Shown one piece after another: positions 38,372 to 47,778 of a DNA stretch of 64,000 bases (position 1 is the first letter of the stretch; each line of letters opens with the position of its first letter). The notes beneath the pieces are model-generated. The model saw nothing but the letters and a program-made list of their open reading frames with translations, had not been told where the DNA came from and searched no databases. Source of the stretch: an uncultured Chiayiivirga sp. (lineage in GTDB: Bacteria > Pseudomonadota > Gammaproteobacteria > Xanthomonadales > Xanthomonadaceae); contig CAKSZJ010000001.1 of NCBI GenBank assembly GCA_934525595.1, forward strand, positions 182,184-246,183, read 5' to 3'. Position numbers and translations under genes: made by a program.

Positions 38372-40263
38372 CCTACAAATCGCTGATCGGCGGCATCCAC
38401 CCGCGCCTGGCCGTGGTCCTGCACGACCTGGTCATGGTGTGGCTGGCCTGGTACGTGGCCAACGTGCTGCGCTTTACGTTCGTGCCCGATGCCGAGCCGG
38501 TGCCGGTGTTCGCGCCCGAGCTTCCCGTGGTGCTCGGTGCGCAGGCGCTGGTGCTGTGGTGGACGGGCCTGTACCGCGGCCTGTGGCGCTTCGCGAGCAT
38601 GCCCGACATCTGGAACATCGCCCGTGCCGCCGCCCTCGGCGCGCTGTTCATCGCGCTCGCGGTGTTTCTGGTCAATCGCCTCGACGGCGTGCCGCGCGGC
38701 GTGCTGCTCATCTATCCCATCCTGCTCATGCTGCTGCTGGCCTCGCCGCGCCTGGCCTATCGGCGCTGGAAGGACAGCCGCTACGGCGCCGACTCGCGCG
38801 TGCCGCCGCGGCGCGTGCTGGTGCTGGGCGGCGGCAGTGCGGGCGAGTCGCTGATCCGCGAACTGCGGCGCGAGAACCTGCTGCGCCCGGTCGGCATCCT
38901 GGACGACAACCGCACCCTGCGCGGCGGGCGCATCCAGGGCGTGCCGGTGCTGGGCGGGCTGGATCGCCTGCAGGAAATCTCGCGTGAAGTGGCCGCGGAG
39001 ATGCTGCTGATCGCCATGCCCAGCATCAACAACCAGCAGATGCAGCGGGTGGTCGGGCTGTGCGAGGCCACCCGGCTGCCGTTCCGCACCGTGCCCCGGC
39101 TCAAGGATGTGATCGAAGGGCGTTCGGCCTTCAACCAGCTCAAGGAAGTGGCGATCGACGACCTCCTGGGGCGCGATCCCGTCTCGCTCGACTGGACCGC
39201 GATCCGTACCGGCCTCACCGGGCGGCGCGCGCTGATCTCCGGCGGCGGCGGCTCGATCGGTTCGGAACTGTGCCGGCAGGTGGCGCGGCTGGGCGTGGAA
39301 TCGCTGTGCGTGGTCGAGCTGTCCGAGTACAACCTCTACCGCATCGAGCAGGAACTGCGCGCCGAATTCCCCGAGCTGATTCTCACCGTGGTGCTGGGCG
39401 ACTGCGGCGATCCCGCAGTGGCCGAGCACGCGCTGGCCCTGTCGCGCCCGCACACGGTTTTCCACGCGGCCGCCTACAAGCACGTGCCGATGTTGCAGGA
39501 GCAGTCGCGCGAGGCCTTCCGCAACAACATCCTGTCGACCCAGACCCTGGCGCTGGCGGCGGTGCGCCATCGGGTCGAGAGCTTCGTGCTGATTTCGACC
39601 GACAAGGCGGTGAATCCGACCAACGTCATGGGGGCGAGCAAGCGCGTGGCCGAGATGGTCTGCCAGGCGCTGGCGCGCGACAACACGATGCACTTCATCA
39701 CGGTGCGCTTCGGCAACGTGCTCGATTCCGCCGGCAGCGTGGTGCCGCTGTTCCGCGAGCAGATCCAGCGCGGTGGCCCGGTCACCGTCACCCACCCCGA
39801 GGTCACGCGCTACTTCATGACCATCCCCGAGGCCTGCCAGCTCATCCTGCAGGCCGCGACCCTGGGCGACGGCGGCGAGATCTTCGCGCTCGACATGGGT
39901 GAGCCGGTGCGCATCGCTTACCTGGCCGAGCAGATGATCCGCCTCGCCGGCAAGCAGCCCGAACGCGACATCGCGATCGTCTACACCGGCCTGCGTCCGG
40001 GCGAGAAGCTGTTCGAGGAACTTTTCCACCCGCAGGAAAGCTATCACCCCACCGCGCACGCCAAGATCATGCTGGCCCAGCCGCGGGAACTTCCCGGCGT
40101 CTCGCTCGAACAGGCGCTGCATCAGGCCCGACAGGCCGTCCTGCGCTATGACCAGGACATGCTTGAGGCGCTGCTGCGCCAGCTCGTGCCCGAATACACG
40201 CGCGAGCCGGTGGCGCAGGTGGTGCCGATCGGCCGACGCACCAAAGGGACCGGCGCGGCATGA
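38368..40263 (+). CDS. UDP-sugar 4,6-dehydratase, WbpM/PglF/CapD type
   Basis: It has 631 residues. Four N-terminal membrane helices (about 1-115), a CoA-binding-like Rossmann segment (VLVLGGGSAGESLIREL near 150), then a short-chain dehydrogenase domain with NAD motif ALISGGGGSIGSELCRQ near 288. The catalytic stretch STDKAVNPTNVMGASKRVAEM has Met in place of the usual Tyr, as in WbpM and PglF, which make the 4-keto sugar for QuiNAc, bacillosamine or FucNAc. Overlaps its neighbours on both sides by four bases. With the preceding gene it can start an O-antigen. Confidence 0.92.
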   Translation: MTYKSLIGGIHPRLAVVLHDLVMVWLAWYVANVLRFTFVPDAEPVPVFAPELPVVLGAQALVLWWTGLYRGLWRFASMPDIWNIARAAALGALFIALAVFLVNRLDGVPRGVLLIYPILLMLLLASPRLAYRRWKDSRYGADSRVPPRRVLVLGGGSAGESLIRELRRENLLRPVGILDDNRTLRGGRIQGVPVLGGLDRLQEISREVAAEMLLIAMPSINNQQMQRVVGLCEATRLPFRTVPRLKDVIEGRSAFNQLKEVAIDDLLGRDPVSLDWTAIRTGLTGRRALISGGGGSIGSELCRQVARLGVESLCVVELSEYNLYRIEQELRAEFPELILTVVLGDCGDPAVAEHALALSRPHTVFHAAAYKHVPMLQEQSREAFRNNILSTQTLALAAVRHRVESFVLISTDKAVNPTNVMGASKRVAEMVCQALARDNTMHFITVRFGNVLDSAGSVVPLFREQIQRGGPVTVTHPEVTRYFMTIPEACQLILQAATLGDGGEIFALDMGEPVRIAYLAEQMIRLAGKQPERDIAIVYTGLRPGEKLFEELFHPQESYHPTAHAKIMLAQPRELPGVSLEQALHQARQAVLRYDQDMLEALLRQLVPEYTREPVAQVVPIGRRTKGTGAA

Positions 40264-41153
40264 GCGACGCGGTGGATTTTTCGTGCGTGCGCAAGGCGGT
40301 GTTCCCGGTGGCCGGACTGGGAACCCGCTTCCTGCCGGCCACCAAGACCGTCCCCAAGGAAATGCTCCCGGTGGTCGACCGGCCGCTGATCCAGTACGCG
40401 GTGGACGAGGCCGTTGCGGCCGGCTGCGACACCCTCGTCTTCGTCACCAACCGCTACAAGCATGCCGTGGCGGACTACTTCGATACCGCCTACGAACTGG
40501 AACGCCGTCTGGAGAAGGGTGGCAGGACCGATCTGCTGGAGCTGGTGCGCAACGTGCTGCCCTCGCACGTGCGCGCCGTGTTCGTGACCCAGCCCCACGC
40601 GCTGGGATTGGGCCATGCGGTGCTGTGCGCGCAGCCGGTGGTGCGCGACGAACCGTTCGCGGTGCTGCTGCCCGACGACCTGATCTGGTCGCAGGGGCCG
40701 GGCGCGCTGGCGCAGATGCTGGCCTTGGCGCGGGCGGAGTCTGCCGGCGTGGTCGCAGTGCAGGACGTGCCGCGCGAACAGACCGGAAGCTATGGAATCG
40801 TCGCGGCCCCGCGTTTTTCCGGACGCTCCGGACGCATCGAGGCCATCGTGGAAAAGCCGCGCCCCGAGGAGGCGCCGAGCACCCTGGGCGTGGTGGGTCG
40901 CTACGTGCTGCCGCCGCAGATCTTCGATTTCCTGGAACGTGTGCAGCCGGGCAGCGGCGGGGAAATCCAGCTCACCGACGGCATCGCCGCGCTGCTCGCC
41001 GAGCATCCCGTGCTGGCCTGCCGCTTCGAAGGCCGCCGTTTCGACTGCGGCAGCCGCATCGGCCTGGTCGAGGCGACCATCCAGTACGCCCTGGAACACG
41101 ATGATCTGGCCGACGAGGCACGCCGTTACATGCGCGCCGCGCTGGACGGCTGA
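40260..41153 (+). CDS. galU: UTP-glucose-1-phosphate uridylyltransferase
   Basis: Makes UDP-glucose for surface polysaccharide. It has 297 residues. The nucleotide-binding start AVFPVAGLGTRFLPATKTVPKEMLPVVDRPLIQYAVDEA is unmistakable. A further match is VEKPRPEEAPSTLGVVGRYVLPPQIFD. It overlaps the WbpM-like gene by four bases, consistent with a role in the same pathway. Confidence 0.96.
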   Translation: MSDAVDFSCVRKAVFPVAGLGTRFLPATKTVPKEMLPVVDRPLIQYAVDEAVAAGCDTLVFVTNRYKHAVADYFDTAYELERRLEKGGRTDLLELVRNVLPSHVRAVFVTQPHALGLGHAVLCAQPVVRDEPFAVLLPDDLIWSQGPGALAQMLALARAESAGVVAVQDVPREQTGSYGIVAAPRFSGRSGRIEAIVEKPRPEEAPSTLGVVGRYVLPPQIFDFLERVQPGSGGEIQLTDGIAALLAEHPVLACRFEGRRFDCGSRIGLVEATIQYALEHDDLADEARRYMRAALDG

Positions 41154-41171
41154 GCCGCGGGCAGGACGCGC

Positions 41172-41681
41172 GTGGACATCGACGCCATCAATGCGGACGC
41201 GGGCCGCAGGCCGCGCGGCGACAGCGCCTGGATGCGGCTCGCGCTGGAGCTGGCGGACCTTGCCGCCGAAGGGGGCGACGAGGTGCCGGTCGGTGCGCTG
41301 CTTATTGCGCGCGACGGCAGCCTGCTGGCCACCGGCACCAATCGCACCATCGTCTGCCACGACCCTTCCGCGCACGCGGAAATCGTGGCGCTGCGTGCGG
41401 CTGGGCAGCGCCTGGGCAACTATCGGTTCGACGGCTGTACGCTCTACGTCACCCTGGAGCCCTGTGCCATGTGTGCCATGGCGATGGTGCATGCACGCGT
41501 CGCGCGGCTGGTGTACGGCGCTTCCAACCCCAAGGCTGGCGCCTGCGGCAGCGTGTTCGATCTGCTGCGCGATCCGCGCCACAACCACCGCGTGGTCGTG
41601 GATGGCGGCGTGCTGGCGGAAGAGGCCGGCACGCGGCTTTCCGACTGGTTCCGCGCGCGCCGCACCGCACGGTCGCGGTGA
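41172..41681 (+). CDS. tadA: tRNA-specific adenosine deaminase
   Basis: Deaminates A34 of tRNA-Arg(ACG) to inosine. It has 169 residues from a GTG at 41172. Zinc-site motifs HAEIVALR near residue 65 (catalytic Glu) and PCAMCAMAMVHARV near 98 are present, as is GAxxPKAGACGS (GASNPKAGACGS). The C-terminal end LSDWFRARRTARSR is typical. It is 18 bases after galU. Confidence 0.92.
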   Translation: MDIDAINADAGRRPRGDSAWMRLALELADLAAEGGDEVPVGALLIARDGSLLATGTNRTIVCHDPSAHAEIVALRAAGQRLGNYRFDGCTLYVTLEPCAMCAMAMVHARVARLVYGASNPKAGACGSVFDLLRDPRHNHRVVVDGGVLAEEAGTRLSDWFRARRTARSR

Positions 41682-41723
41682 CCGGCCGGGTATGATCGCG
41701 GCAGTGCCCCGAGGAGTTTCGCG

Positions 41724-42287
41724 ATGCCTGCCCGCCACGACGACAACCTGATCTGGATCGATCTGGAAATGACCGGCCTGGATCCGGCCAGCGACAGCAT
41801 CATCGAAATCGCCACCCTCGTCACCGACTCCCAGCTCAACCTGCTGGCCGAAGGGCCGGAGCTGGCCATCCGCCATCCGCTGGAACGCCTGCAGGCGATG
41901 GACGAATGGAACTGGACCACGCACCGCGCCAGCGGGCTGTGGGATCGCGTGCTGGCCTCGGACGTGGACATGGCCGAGGCCGAACGCCGCACCCTGGACT
42001 TCCTCGCCCGCTGGGTGCCGGCGGGAAAGTCCCCCATGTGCGGAAACAGCATCTGCCAGGATCGCCGTTTCCTGCACCGCTGGATGCCGCTGCTCGAGCG
42101 CCATTTCCACTACCGCAACCTCGATGTTTCCACCGTCAAGGAACTGGCGCGGCGCTGGGCGCCGTCGATCGCGCAGGGCTTCAGCAAGACGGCGGCCCAC
42201 ACCGCGCTGGCCGACATCCGCGAGTCGCTGGAGGAGCTGCGCCACTATCGCCGGCACATGGGCGCACTTTCGGGAAGCGCGTCGTGA
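41724..42287 (+). CDS. orn: Oligoribonuclease
   Basis: DEDD-family 3'-5' exonuclease that degrades dinucleotides including pGpG from c-di-GMP turnover. It has 187 residues. Exo motifs: [26 protein letters not shown], and the DEDDh end [27 protein letters not shown] is seven bases ahead. Essential in many gammaproteobacteria. Confidence 0.97.
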   Translation: MPARHDDNLIWIDLEMTGLDPASDSIIEIATLVTDSQLNLLAEGPELAIRHPLERLQAMDEWNWTTHRASGLWDRVLASDVDMAEAERRTLDFLARWVPAGKSPMCGNSICQDRRFLHRWMPLLERHFHYRNLDVSTVKELARRWAPSIAQGFSKTAAHTALADIRESLEELRHYRRHMGALSGSAS

Positions 42288-42370
42288 GCGGCCAGGCGTT
42301 GCGATGCGCTCGTGGATGGGCACCGCCGTTTCATGTGCCTGAATGGGGCTCGCAGGTCGGAAAGTCCGCC

Positions 42371-43261
42371 ATGCGCCCTCATCCATTCGCCGCGTTGCTG
42401 ATGGCCGCGCTGCTGGCGCTGTGCGCCGGCAGCGCGCTGGCGGGAAACCCGCGTGCAGCGTTGCGGGCAGTGGAGAGCAGCATGCAGCTGCAGGGCTGGA
42501 TTCACCTCACGGCGGAAGGGCGAGTCGAGCAGGTCGAACTTGACTCGGCTGGACTCGTCCCCGAGGGCGTGGCGGGATTCGTTCGCAGCACGGCGCAGCG
42601 CTGGCGCTTCGCGCCGGTGCATGATGCCGATGGCGCCGCCGTGCCGGTACGGGCGCCCTTGAGCCTGCGAGTGATTGCTCGGAAACTGGCCAAGGACCAG
42701 TTCGAGCTGTCGCTGGGCAGCGTAGCGTTTTCCCGCTACGACCAGGACGATCCATCCAGTCTGGCCGTCCTGCGGAACCAGCCTCCGCGCTATCCGCGGG
42801 AGCTGATCCGGCCCGGAGTTGGCGGCGACACGTACATGGCCGTCAAGGTGGGGCGTGATGGTCAGGTCGAAGACATCGCCACGCGCCAGGTCAACCTGAA
42901 CGTTGCCGGCAGCGCGAAGAAAATGGAGCGCTGGCGGCAGCAGCTGGCGGCGGCCTCAGCCGCGGCCATTCGCGCGTGGGCATTTCGCGTACCGACCGAA
43001 GGGCCCGAGGCCGATGCGCCGTACTGGATCGCACTCGTTCCCGTGGGCTACCGGGTGTCCGGGCCGGCGCCTGCATCCGCGGAGGTGCAGGAAGGGCCTG
43101 CGTGGAACAACTACGTTCGCGGCCCGCTGGAGCCCTTGCCGTGGATCGATCCGAGCGATGCGCGCAATGCGCTGCGGCCGGATTCCCTTGCAGATGGCGG
43201 GGCATACCTGCTTCCGCGCGGCGGAGGCCTGCAGCCGCTGACGCCGTTGGAGGAGCGCTGA
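42371..43261 (+). CDS. Secreted protein with two TonB-C-like repeats, paralog A
   Basis: It has 296 residues: signal peptide MRPHPFAALLMAALLALCAGSALA, then two beta-alpha-beta units that look like the TonB C-terminal fold. The first contains LQGWIHLTAEGRVEQVELDSAG...WRFAP; the second YPRELIRPGVGGDTYMAVKVGRDGQVEDI...AWAFRVP. It has no transmembrane anchor and no proline-rich spacer, so it is probably a free periplasmic or secreted protein rather than an energy transducer. A close paralog is at 49166-50047. The fold call is by eye. Confidence 0.65.
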   Translation: MRPHPFAALLMAALLALCAGSALAGNPRAALRAVESSMQLQGWIHLTAEGRVEQVELDSAGLVPEGVAGFVRSTAQRWRFAPVHDADGAAVPVRAPLSLRVIARKLAKDQFELSLGSVAFSRYDQDDPSSLAVLRNQPPRYPRELIRPGVGGDTYMAVKVGRDGQVEDIATRQVNLNVAGSAKKMERWRQQLAAASAAAIRAWAFRVPTEGPEADAPYWIALVPVGYRVSGPAPASAEVQEGPAWNNYVRGPLEPLPWIDPSDARNALRPDSLADGGAYLLPRGGGLQPLTPLEER

Positions 43262-43393
43262 TAGCCTGATTTCAGGGCGGGCATTCCGATCGGAGCGTCC
43301 CGGCGCAGAGGTGTGCAGGACGCAGGCGCGTGCGCTCGAGATCAGCAGTGGGCACGTCCGGATTGGCGAGAATCCGGGCGCGTGCTAGCATGC

Positions 43394-43412
43394 TAAAATG
43401 ATAATCGATCGC
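43394..43412 (+). promoter_or_regulatory. Candidate Fur box over the FTR1 gene start
   Basis: The 19 bases match the classic Fur consensus at 13 positions, including an uninterrupted ATGATAATC. The site covers the ATG of the iron permease gene and a TAAAAT that could be a -10 element. Iron control is inferred. Confidence 0.5.
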
Positions 43413-45338
43413 ATTTGCGGGCGGGTTCTGCTGGCTTTTCTCGCCCTGTCGCTGAGTGCCTGGGCACAGCCTCCGGCGTCCGATGTCACCTCCATGGTGC
43501 AGCAGACATGGAAACTGCTCGACTACGTGGCCACCGATTACGCCGGCGCGGTCAGCGATGGCGTAGTGATCGACGAGGCGGAGTACGCCGAGCAGCAGGA
43601 GTTCAGCGCCACGGTCGCCGCGCACCTGGAGCGCCTGCCGGCCGCCGAAGGGCTTGCCGCGCTGCGCGAGCAGGCACAGGGCCTGATCCGCGTGGTCAAC
43701 GACAAGGTTTCCGCAGAAGAGGTCGCCGACCGCGCACACGCCCTCGGCGCCGCGCTGCTGGTGGCGTATCCGGTGCCCTCGGCACCTGACCGCGTGCCTG
43801 ACCTGGCGCAGGGTGCGGCGCTTTATCGGCAGCACTGCGTCGCCTGCCACGGCGCATCGGGTGCGGGCGATGGTCCTGCCGCCGCGGCGCTGGATCCGGC
43901 GCCCATCGATTTCACCGACGCCGCGCGTGCCGACCTGCGCAGCCCTTTGTCGCTTTATCAGGCGACGGCACAGGGCATCGAAGGCACCGGCATGGTCGGC
44001 TATGCCGGCGCGCTTTCCGACGAGGACATCTGGTCGCTCGCCTACTATGTCGGCACGCTGGCCTATGCGCCACAGGCGGCGCGGGGGAAGGTGGCGTGGC
44101 GCGAGCAGGCGCAGATACGTGCGCACGTGAGCAGTCTCACAGAACTATCCCAGGCACGCGCCGGAACGCTTGCGGCCGCGTTCGAGCGGGAGACGGTGCG
44201 CGGTGTGCTGGGCTGGCTGCGGCAGAACCCGGCCGCCGTGCAGGAGGCGCCCATCGGCCTGGCGCTGGCGCGAGCGCGACTCGCGGCAAGCCTCGCCGCG
44301 CACCGGGCCGGGCGGGCCGACGAGGCCGTGCAGCTCGCGCTGTCGTCGTACCTGGACGGCGTGGAGCCGGACGAAGCGCGTCTGGATACGCGTGATCGCG
44401 TCCTGCGCGGGCGCATCGAAACGGCCATGGGCGCGTACCGCGCCGCGCTCTCGGGGCGCGGCGGCGATGCGCAAACGCAGGCCGCCGCGGTGGATGCGCT
44501 GCTGGCGCAGGCCCAGTCGACGCTGGAGGCCGGCAGCGCAAGTCCGGGGACGGCGTTCATCGGCGCCTTCACCATCCTCCTGCGCGAAGGACTTGAGGCG
44601 CTGCTCGTGGTCATCGCGCTGCTGGCGTTCCTGCACAAGGCCGGGCGTCCGGAATCGGTGCGCTATGTGCACTATGGCTGGGTGCTCGCGCTGGTGGCCG
44701 GCGGCATCACCTGGTTCGTCGCCACGTATTTCATCACCATCAGCGGAGCGAGCCGCGAAGTGACCGAGGGACTGGCCGCGCTCTTTGCCGCCGCGGTTCT
44801 GCTCAGCGTCGGCCTGTGGATGCACCAGAAGAGCATCGGCGGGCGCTGGCAGCAATACCTCAGGCAGCAGATGGGCGCCGCGCTGAAGCGTCGTTCGGCA
44901 TTCTTCCTGTTCGGGCTGGCTTTTGTCTCGGTGTATCGCGAGGTCTTCGAGACCATCCTGTTCTATGTCGCGCTGTGGACCGATGGCCAGCACCTGTGGA
45001 TGTTCTCGGGCATGGCTGCCGCAGTGGCGGTGCTGATGGCGATCGCCTGGATCATGCTGCGCACCAGCCGGCGCCTTCCGCTGGGCACGTTCTTCGCGGC
45101 CAGTTCGGTCCTCATCGCCGTGCTCGCCGTGGTGCTGACCGGCAAGGGCGTCGCGGCGCTGCAGGAGGCGGGCTGGATCAGCGTCTCGCTGGCGCCCCTG
45201 CCGTCGTTCGACGGACTGGGCATCCATCCGACCTGGGAGACCACGCTGGCGCAGCTGCTGATGGCGGCGGTGCTGATCGTCGGGTTCGCCTGCAACCGGT
45301 TCCAGGCGCGCCGGCGTCTGGCCGCGGCATTGCGCTGA
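43398..45338 (+). CDS. Cytochrome c-FTR1 iron permease fusion
   Basis: It has 646 residues. A signal peptide (LLAFLALSLSAWAQ), a helical periplasmic part, a class I cytochrome c domain near 138-215 with heme motif CVACH, another helical region, and a C-terminal FTR1-type permease (about 380-646) with seven helices and the iron-binding motifs REGLEA and REVFET. FTR1 proteins take up iron after oxidation of Fe2+ to Fe3+; the heme domain may supply that redox step. The ATG at 43398 lacks a clear Shine-Dalgarno; a leaderless or altered start is possible. No efeO/efeB genes nearby. Confidence 0.85.
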   Translation: MIIDRICGRVLLAFLALSLSAWAQPPASDVTSMVQQTWKLLDYVATDYAGAVSDGVVIDEAEYAEQQEFSATVAAHLERLPAAEGLAALREQAQGLIRVVNDKVSAEEVADRAHALGAALLVAYPVPSAPDRVPDLAQGAALYRQHCVACHGASGAGDGPAAAALDPAPIDFTDAARADLRSPLSLYQATAQGIEGTGMVGYAGALSDEDIWSLAYYVGTLAYAPQAARGKVAWREQAQIRAHVSSLTELSQARAGTLAAAFERETVRGVLGWLRQNPAAVQEAPIGLALARARLAASLAAHRAGRADEAVQLALSSYLDGVEPDEARLDTRDRVLRGRIETAMGAYRAALSGRGGDAQTQAAAVDALLAQAQSTLEAGSASPGTAFIGAFTILLREGLEALLVVIALLAFLHKAGRPESVRYVHYGWVLALVAGGITWFVATYFITISGASREVTEGLAALFAAAVLLSVGLWMHQKSIGGRWQQYLRQQMGAALKRRSAFFLFGLAFVSVYREVFETILFYVALWTDGQHLWMFSGMAAAVAVLMAIAWIMLRTSRRLPLGTFFAASSVLIAVLAVVLTGKGVAALQEAGWISVSLAPLPSFDGLGIHPTWETTLAQLLMAAVLIVGFACNRFQARRRLAAALR

Positions 45339-45404
45339 GTCCGCCGCGCTCGATGTGCCGGGACCGCACGCGTGCGTGTCTTGCGCGTGCGGAAACTCCG
45401 GAAG

Positions 45405-46583
45405 TCAGCTGCGGATGCGGCCGCGCAGGGAGGCGGCCGAATGCGGGCCGATTTCGCCGATCAGCGCGCGCGCAGCGTCGACCTGGCCCCAGGTATTCCA
45501 CAGCAGCACGCCGCGCACGCGTCCCTGATCGAGGTAGTAGACGACGCCCTCGCGGTTGGGTTCGCTCCAGTCTTCGACCATCTCGAGGCGCGCATCGAGC
45601 ATGCCGACGGCCTCGTAGCCCAGATCGAAGAGGTCGGAATAGAAGAACGGCAGCGCGGCGTAGGGCTCGGGCCTGCCGGCCATGGCGCACCCGGCGATGC
45701 GTCCGGTGGAGAGCGCCGCGTCTTCGTGCTCGATCCGGCGCCGGCCCAGCGCCTGGCCGGGAACGTTCGCCACGTCGCCAGCGGCGAACACATCGGGCAC
45801 CGTGGTGCGCATGCACTCGTCCACGAGGATGCCGTTGCCGATCATGGCTCCGGCCGCTTCGGCCAGCGCGGTATCCGGGACGATCCCGAGGCCTGCGATT
45901 GCGACGTCGGCCTCCAGCCGGCTGCCGTCGTCGAGCCGGAGCGCGACCCGTTCGCCGGTCTGCTCGCCGCCTTCGACCCGGCGCCCGGCACATACCGCGA
46001 CGCCGCGCTCGCGGTAGCCGTCCTCGATGAATCGGCTCAGCCCCGGCGGGTAGGTGCGCGCGCCCAGCGTGGCCTCCGGAAAGATCAGGGTGACGCGACA
46101 GCCGTGGCCGGTCAGGGCCGCGGCGATCTCCGTGCCGATGAAGCCGCCGCCGACCACCGCGACATGCGCGCCCCTTTCCGCCAGCGCGAGCAGGGTGTGG
46201 TAGTCGTCGAGCGTGCGGTAGGCGAGCACGCGATCGCCTTCGAAGGGCAGGCGGCGCGCACGGCCGCCGGTGGCCAGCAGCAGCTTGCCGTAGCGGTATG
46301 TTGCGCCGCAGTCATCGCTGACGGCATGCGCGTCGGCGTCGATGGAGACGACGCGGCGGCCGAGGAAAAGCTGCGCACCGCTGGCTGCGACCGGGCGCCA
46401 GATGCTGTTTTCCCCGGCGTCCTTCCAAAGCGCCTTGCTCAGCGGCGGGCGATTGTAGGGCGGGTGGTTTTCCGCGCCGATCATGCCGACGGTGGCCTGC
46501 GGATCGGTTTCACGGATGGCCTGGGCGGCGGCTTCGGCCGCCATGCCGCCGCCCACGATCAGGTGGTCGAAGCTATGGTCCAT
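45405..46583 (-). CDS. FAD-dependent NAD(P)H oxidoreductase, AIF/ferredoxin reductase type
   Basis: It has 392 residues. N-terminal FAD-binding HLIVGGGMAAEAAAQAIRE and second Rossmann VAVVGGGFIGTEIAAAL near 140; VFAAGDVANVPG near 268 holds the FAD-pyrophosphate aspartate. The C-terminal PFFYSDLFDLGYEAVGMLDARLEMV is the reductase C domain seen in AIF and ferredoxin/rubredoxin reductases. The electron acceptor is unknown; no ferredoxin gene adjoins. Convergent with FTR1 across 66 bases. GGAGACC precedes the ATG. Confidence 0.85.
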   Translation of the reverse strand: MDHSFDHLIVGGGMAAEAAAQAIRETDPQATVGMIGAENHPPYNRPPLSKALWKDAGENSIWRPVAASGAQLFLGRRVVSIDADAHAVSDDCGATYRYGKLLLATGGRARRLPFEGDRVLAYRTLDDYHTLLALAERGAHVAVVGGGFIGTEIAAALTGHGCRVTLIFPEATLGARTYPPGLSRFIEDGYRERGVAVCAGRRVEGGEQTGERVALRLDDGSRLEADVAIAGLGIVPDTALAEAAGAMIGNGILVDECMRTTVPDVFAAGDVANVPGQALGRRRIEHEDAALSTGRIAGCAMAGRPEPYAALPFFYSDLFDLGYEAVGMLDARLEMVEDWSEPNREGVVYYLDQGRVRGVLLWNTWGQVDAARALIGEIGPHSAASLRGRIRS

Positions 46584-46906
46584 TGCAAGGTCTCCTCGTG
46601 CCGCGCGATGCCGTTCCGCATTGTCGCGCCGCGTGGAACGTATGGGGGAATTGATGGCGGCGCGCGGGATCCTCGCTGGCGGTGGAAAACGGGCGGCGAG
46701 TCACGTTTGCCTGCGGGAAGCGTGAGGCGACTTTCATTTTTCCGTTGCGGCGGCGCAACATCGAAAGTCCTTGCGATTTCCATTCGCCTGCGTATGCTGC
46801 GTCCAGCTCCGGTTCAGGGATGCGCCAGGGAGCCACGGCGGCGGGCTGCGAAGGGAAAGGGGTCGCAGCGGGTCGCCCCATCAGTATCATCGGGGAGAAC
46901 ATCCGA
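46584..46906. other. Divergent intergenic region
   Basis: 323 bases between the oxidoreductase and the lipase-like gene. No supported gene in either strand. It holds the candidate lipase promoter and a run with less GC around 46730-46790. Confidence 0.5.
46771..46798 (+). promoter_or_regulatory. Candidate promoter of the lipase-DUF4785 operon
   Basis: TTGCGA (46771-46776), 16 bp, TATGCT (46793-46798); four of six matches each. Would give a leader of about 100 bases. Confidence 0.35.
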
Positions 46907-47770
46907 ATGAAACGTCTTGCTGGCCGGCTGATCGCCGGCTTCGTGCTGCTTGCCGTGGCCTGTGCGGCCCATGCCGCGACCGGCGTCGCCTTCGTCCACG
47001 GAACCGGCAACCAGACCAATGCGCTGGCCGACTACTGGACCGCCGACATGGTCAACTCGGTGCGCCGCGGCCTTCCCAACCAGGCCAACTACACCGTCAT
47101 CAACTGCGAATTCGAGCGCTACATGTGGGACAGCCGCGCTGCCGGCTGCCTCGCAGGACAGCTCACCAGCTTCATCAATTCGCGCGGCATCACCGATCTG
47201 GTGGTGATCACGCACTCCAACGGCGGCAACGTGATGCGCTGGATCATGTCCAACCCCACGTACGACAGCCGCTACCCCAACATCATCAGCAAGATCCGCT
47301 GGGTCAACGCGCTGGCGCCTTCGTCGGCCGGCACGCCGCTGGCCAACGCGGTGACGGCCGGCAATGTCTTCGAGAAGGCGCTGGGATGGCTGCTGGGCTA
47401 CGCCTCGGACGCGGTGAAGATGCAGCAGACCCACTGGATGTCGCAGTACAACGCGCAGAACCTGTACGGCACGGCCGGCCGCCCGGCGCTGCCCAAGGGC
47501 TTCTGGTCAATGACCGGAAGCAACGTGCGTTCCTCGATCTTCACCAACAACAGCTACTGCGGCGGCTACCAGTACCAGCTCGGCCTCACCATCACCCAGG
47601 CCTGGCTCAACAGCTGCTCGGACGGCTTCCTCGACTGTGACAGCCAGCGCGCCGCCGGTTCGAGGTGGTTCACCGACACCCAGCGTACCAGCAGCGGCTA
47701 TTACCTCAGCCACCACCAGAGCCGTCGCCAGTGCTTCAACCTCGACGTCATCTTGCGCAACGACCTGTGA
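46907..47770 (+). CDS. Secreted alpha/beta hydrolase, lipase-like
   Basis: It has 287 residues with a signal peptide (LIAGFVLLAVACAAHAA). The mature protein opens with TGVAFVHGTGNQTNA, the HG oxyanion-hole region of lipases, and has the nucleophile-elbow candidate VVITHSNGGNVMRWI near residue 106. Six or more cysteines suggest disulfides (CEFERY, AAGCLAG, SYCGGY, NSCSDGFLDCD, RRQCFNL). The histidine is probably among YLSHHQSRR near 270. Substrate unknown. ATG at 46907 follows GGGGAGAA. The next gene starts nine bases after the stop. Confidence 0.75.
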   Translation: MKRLAGRLIAGFVLLAVACAAHAATGVAFVHGTGNQTNALADYWTADMVNSVRRGLPNQANYTVINCEFERYMWDSRAAGCLAGQLTSFINSRGITDLVVITHSNGGNVMRWIMSNPTYDSRYPNIISKIRWVNALAPSSAGTPLANAVTAGNVFEKALGWLLGYASDAVKMQQTHWMSQYNAQNLYGTAGRPALPKGFWSMTGSNVRSSIFTNNSYCGGYQYQLGLTITQAWLNSCSDGFLDCDSQRAAGSRWFTDTQRTSSGYYLSHHQSRRQCFNLDVILRNDL

Positions 47771-47778
47771 GGCCTGCC

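Noticed and set aside
37186..40263. A 1025-residue fusion of a glycosyltransferase frame and the WbpM-like protein
   Set aside because: The first ~390 codons are the wrong frame of the lapB end and the WecA-like gene; the ATG at 38368 gives a normal WbpM start.
45405..46583. Ferric reductase partner of the FTR1 protein
   Set aside because: The genes converge and are not an operon; the flavoprotein has no sign of a membrane or iron-specific domain.
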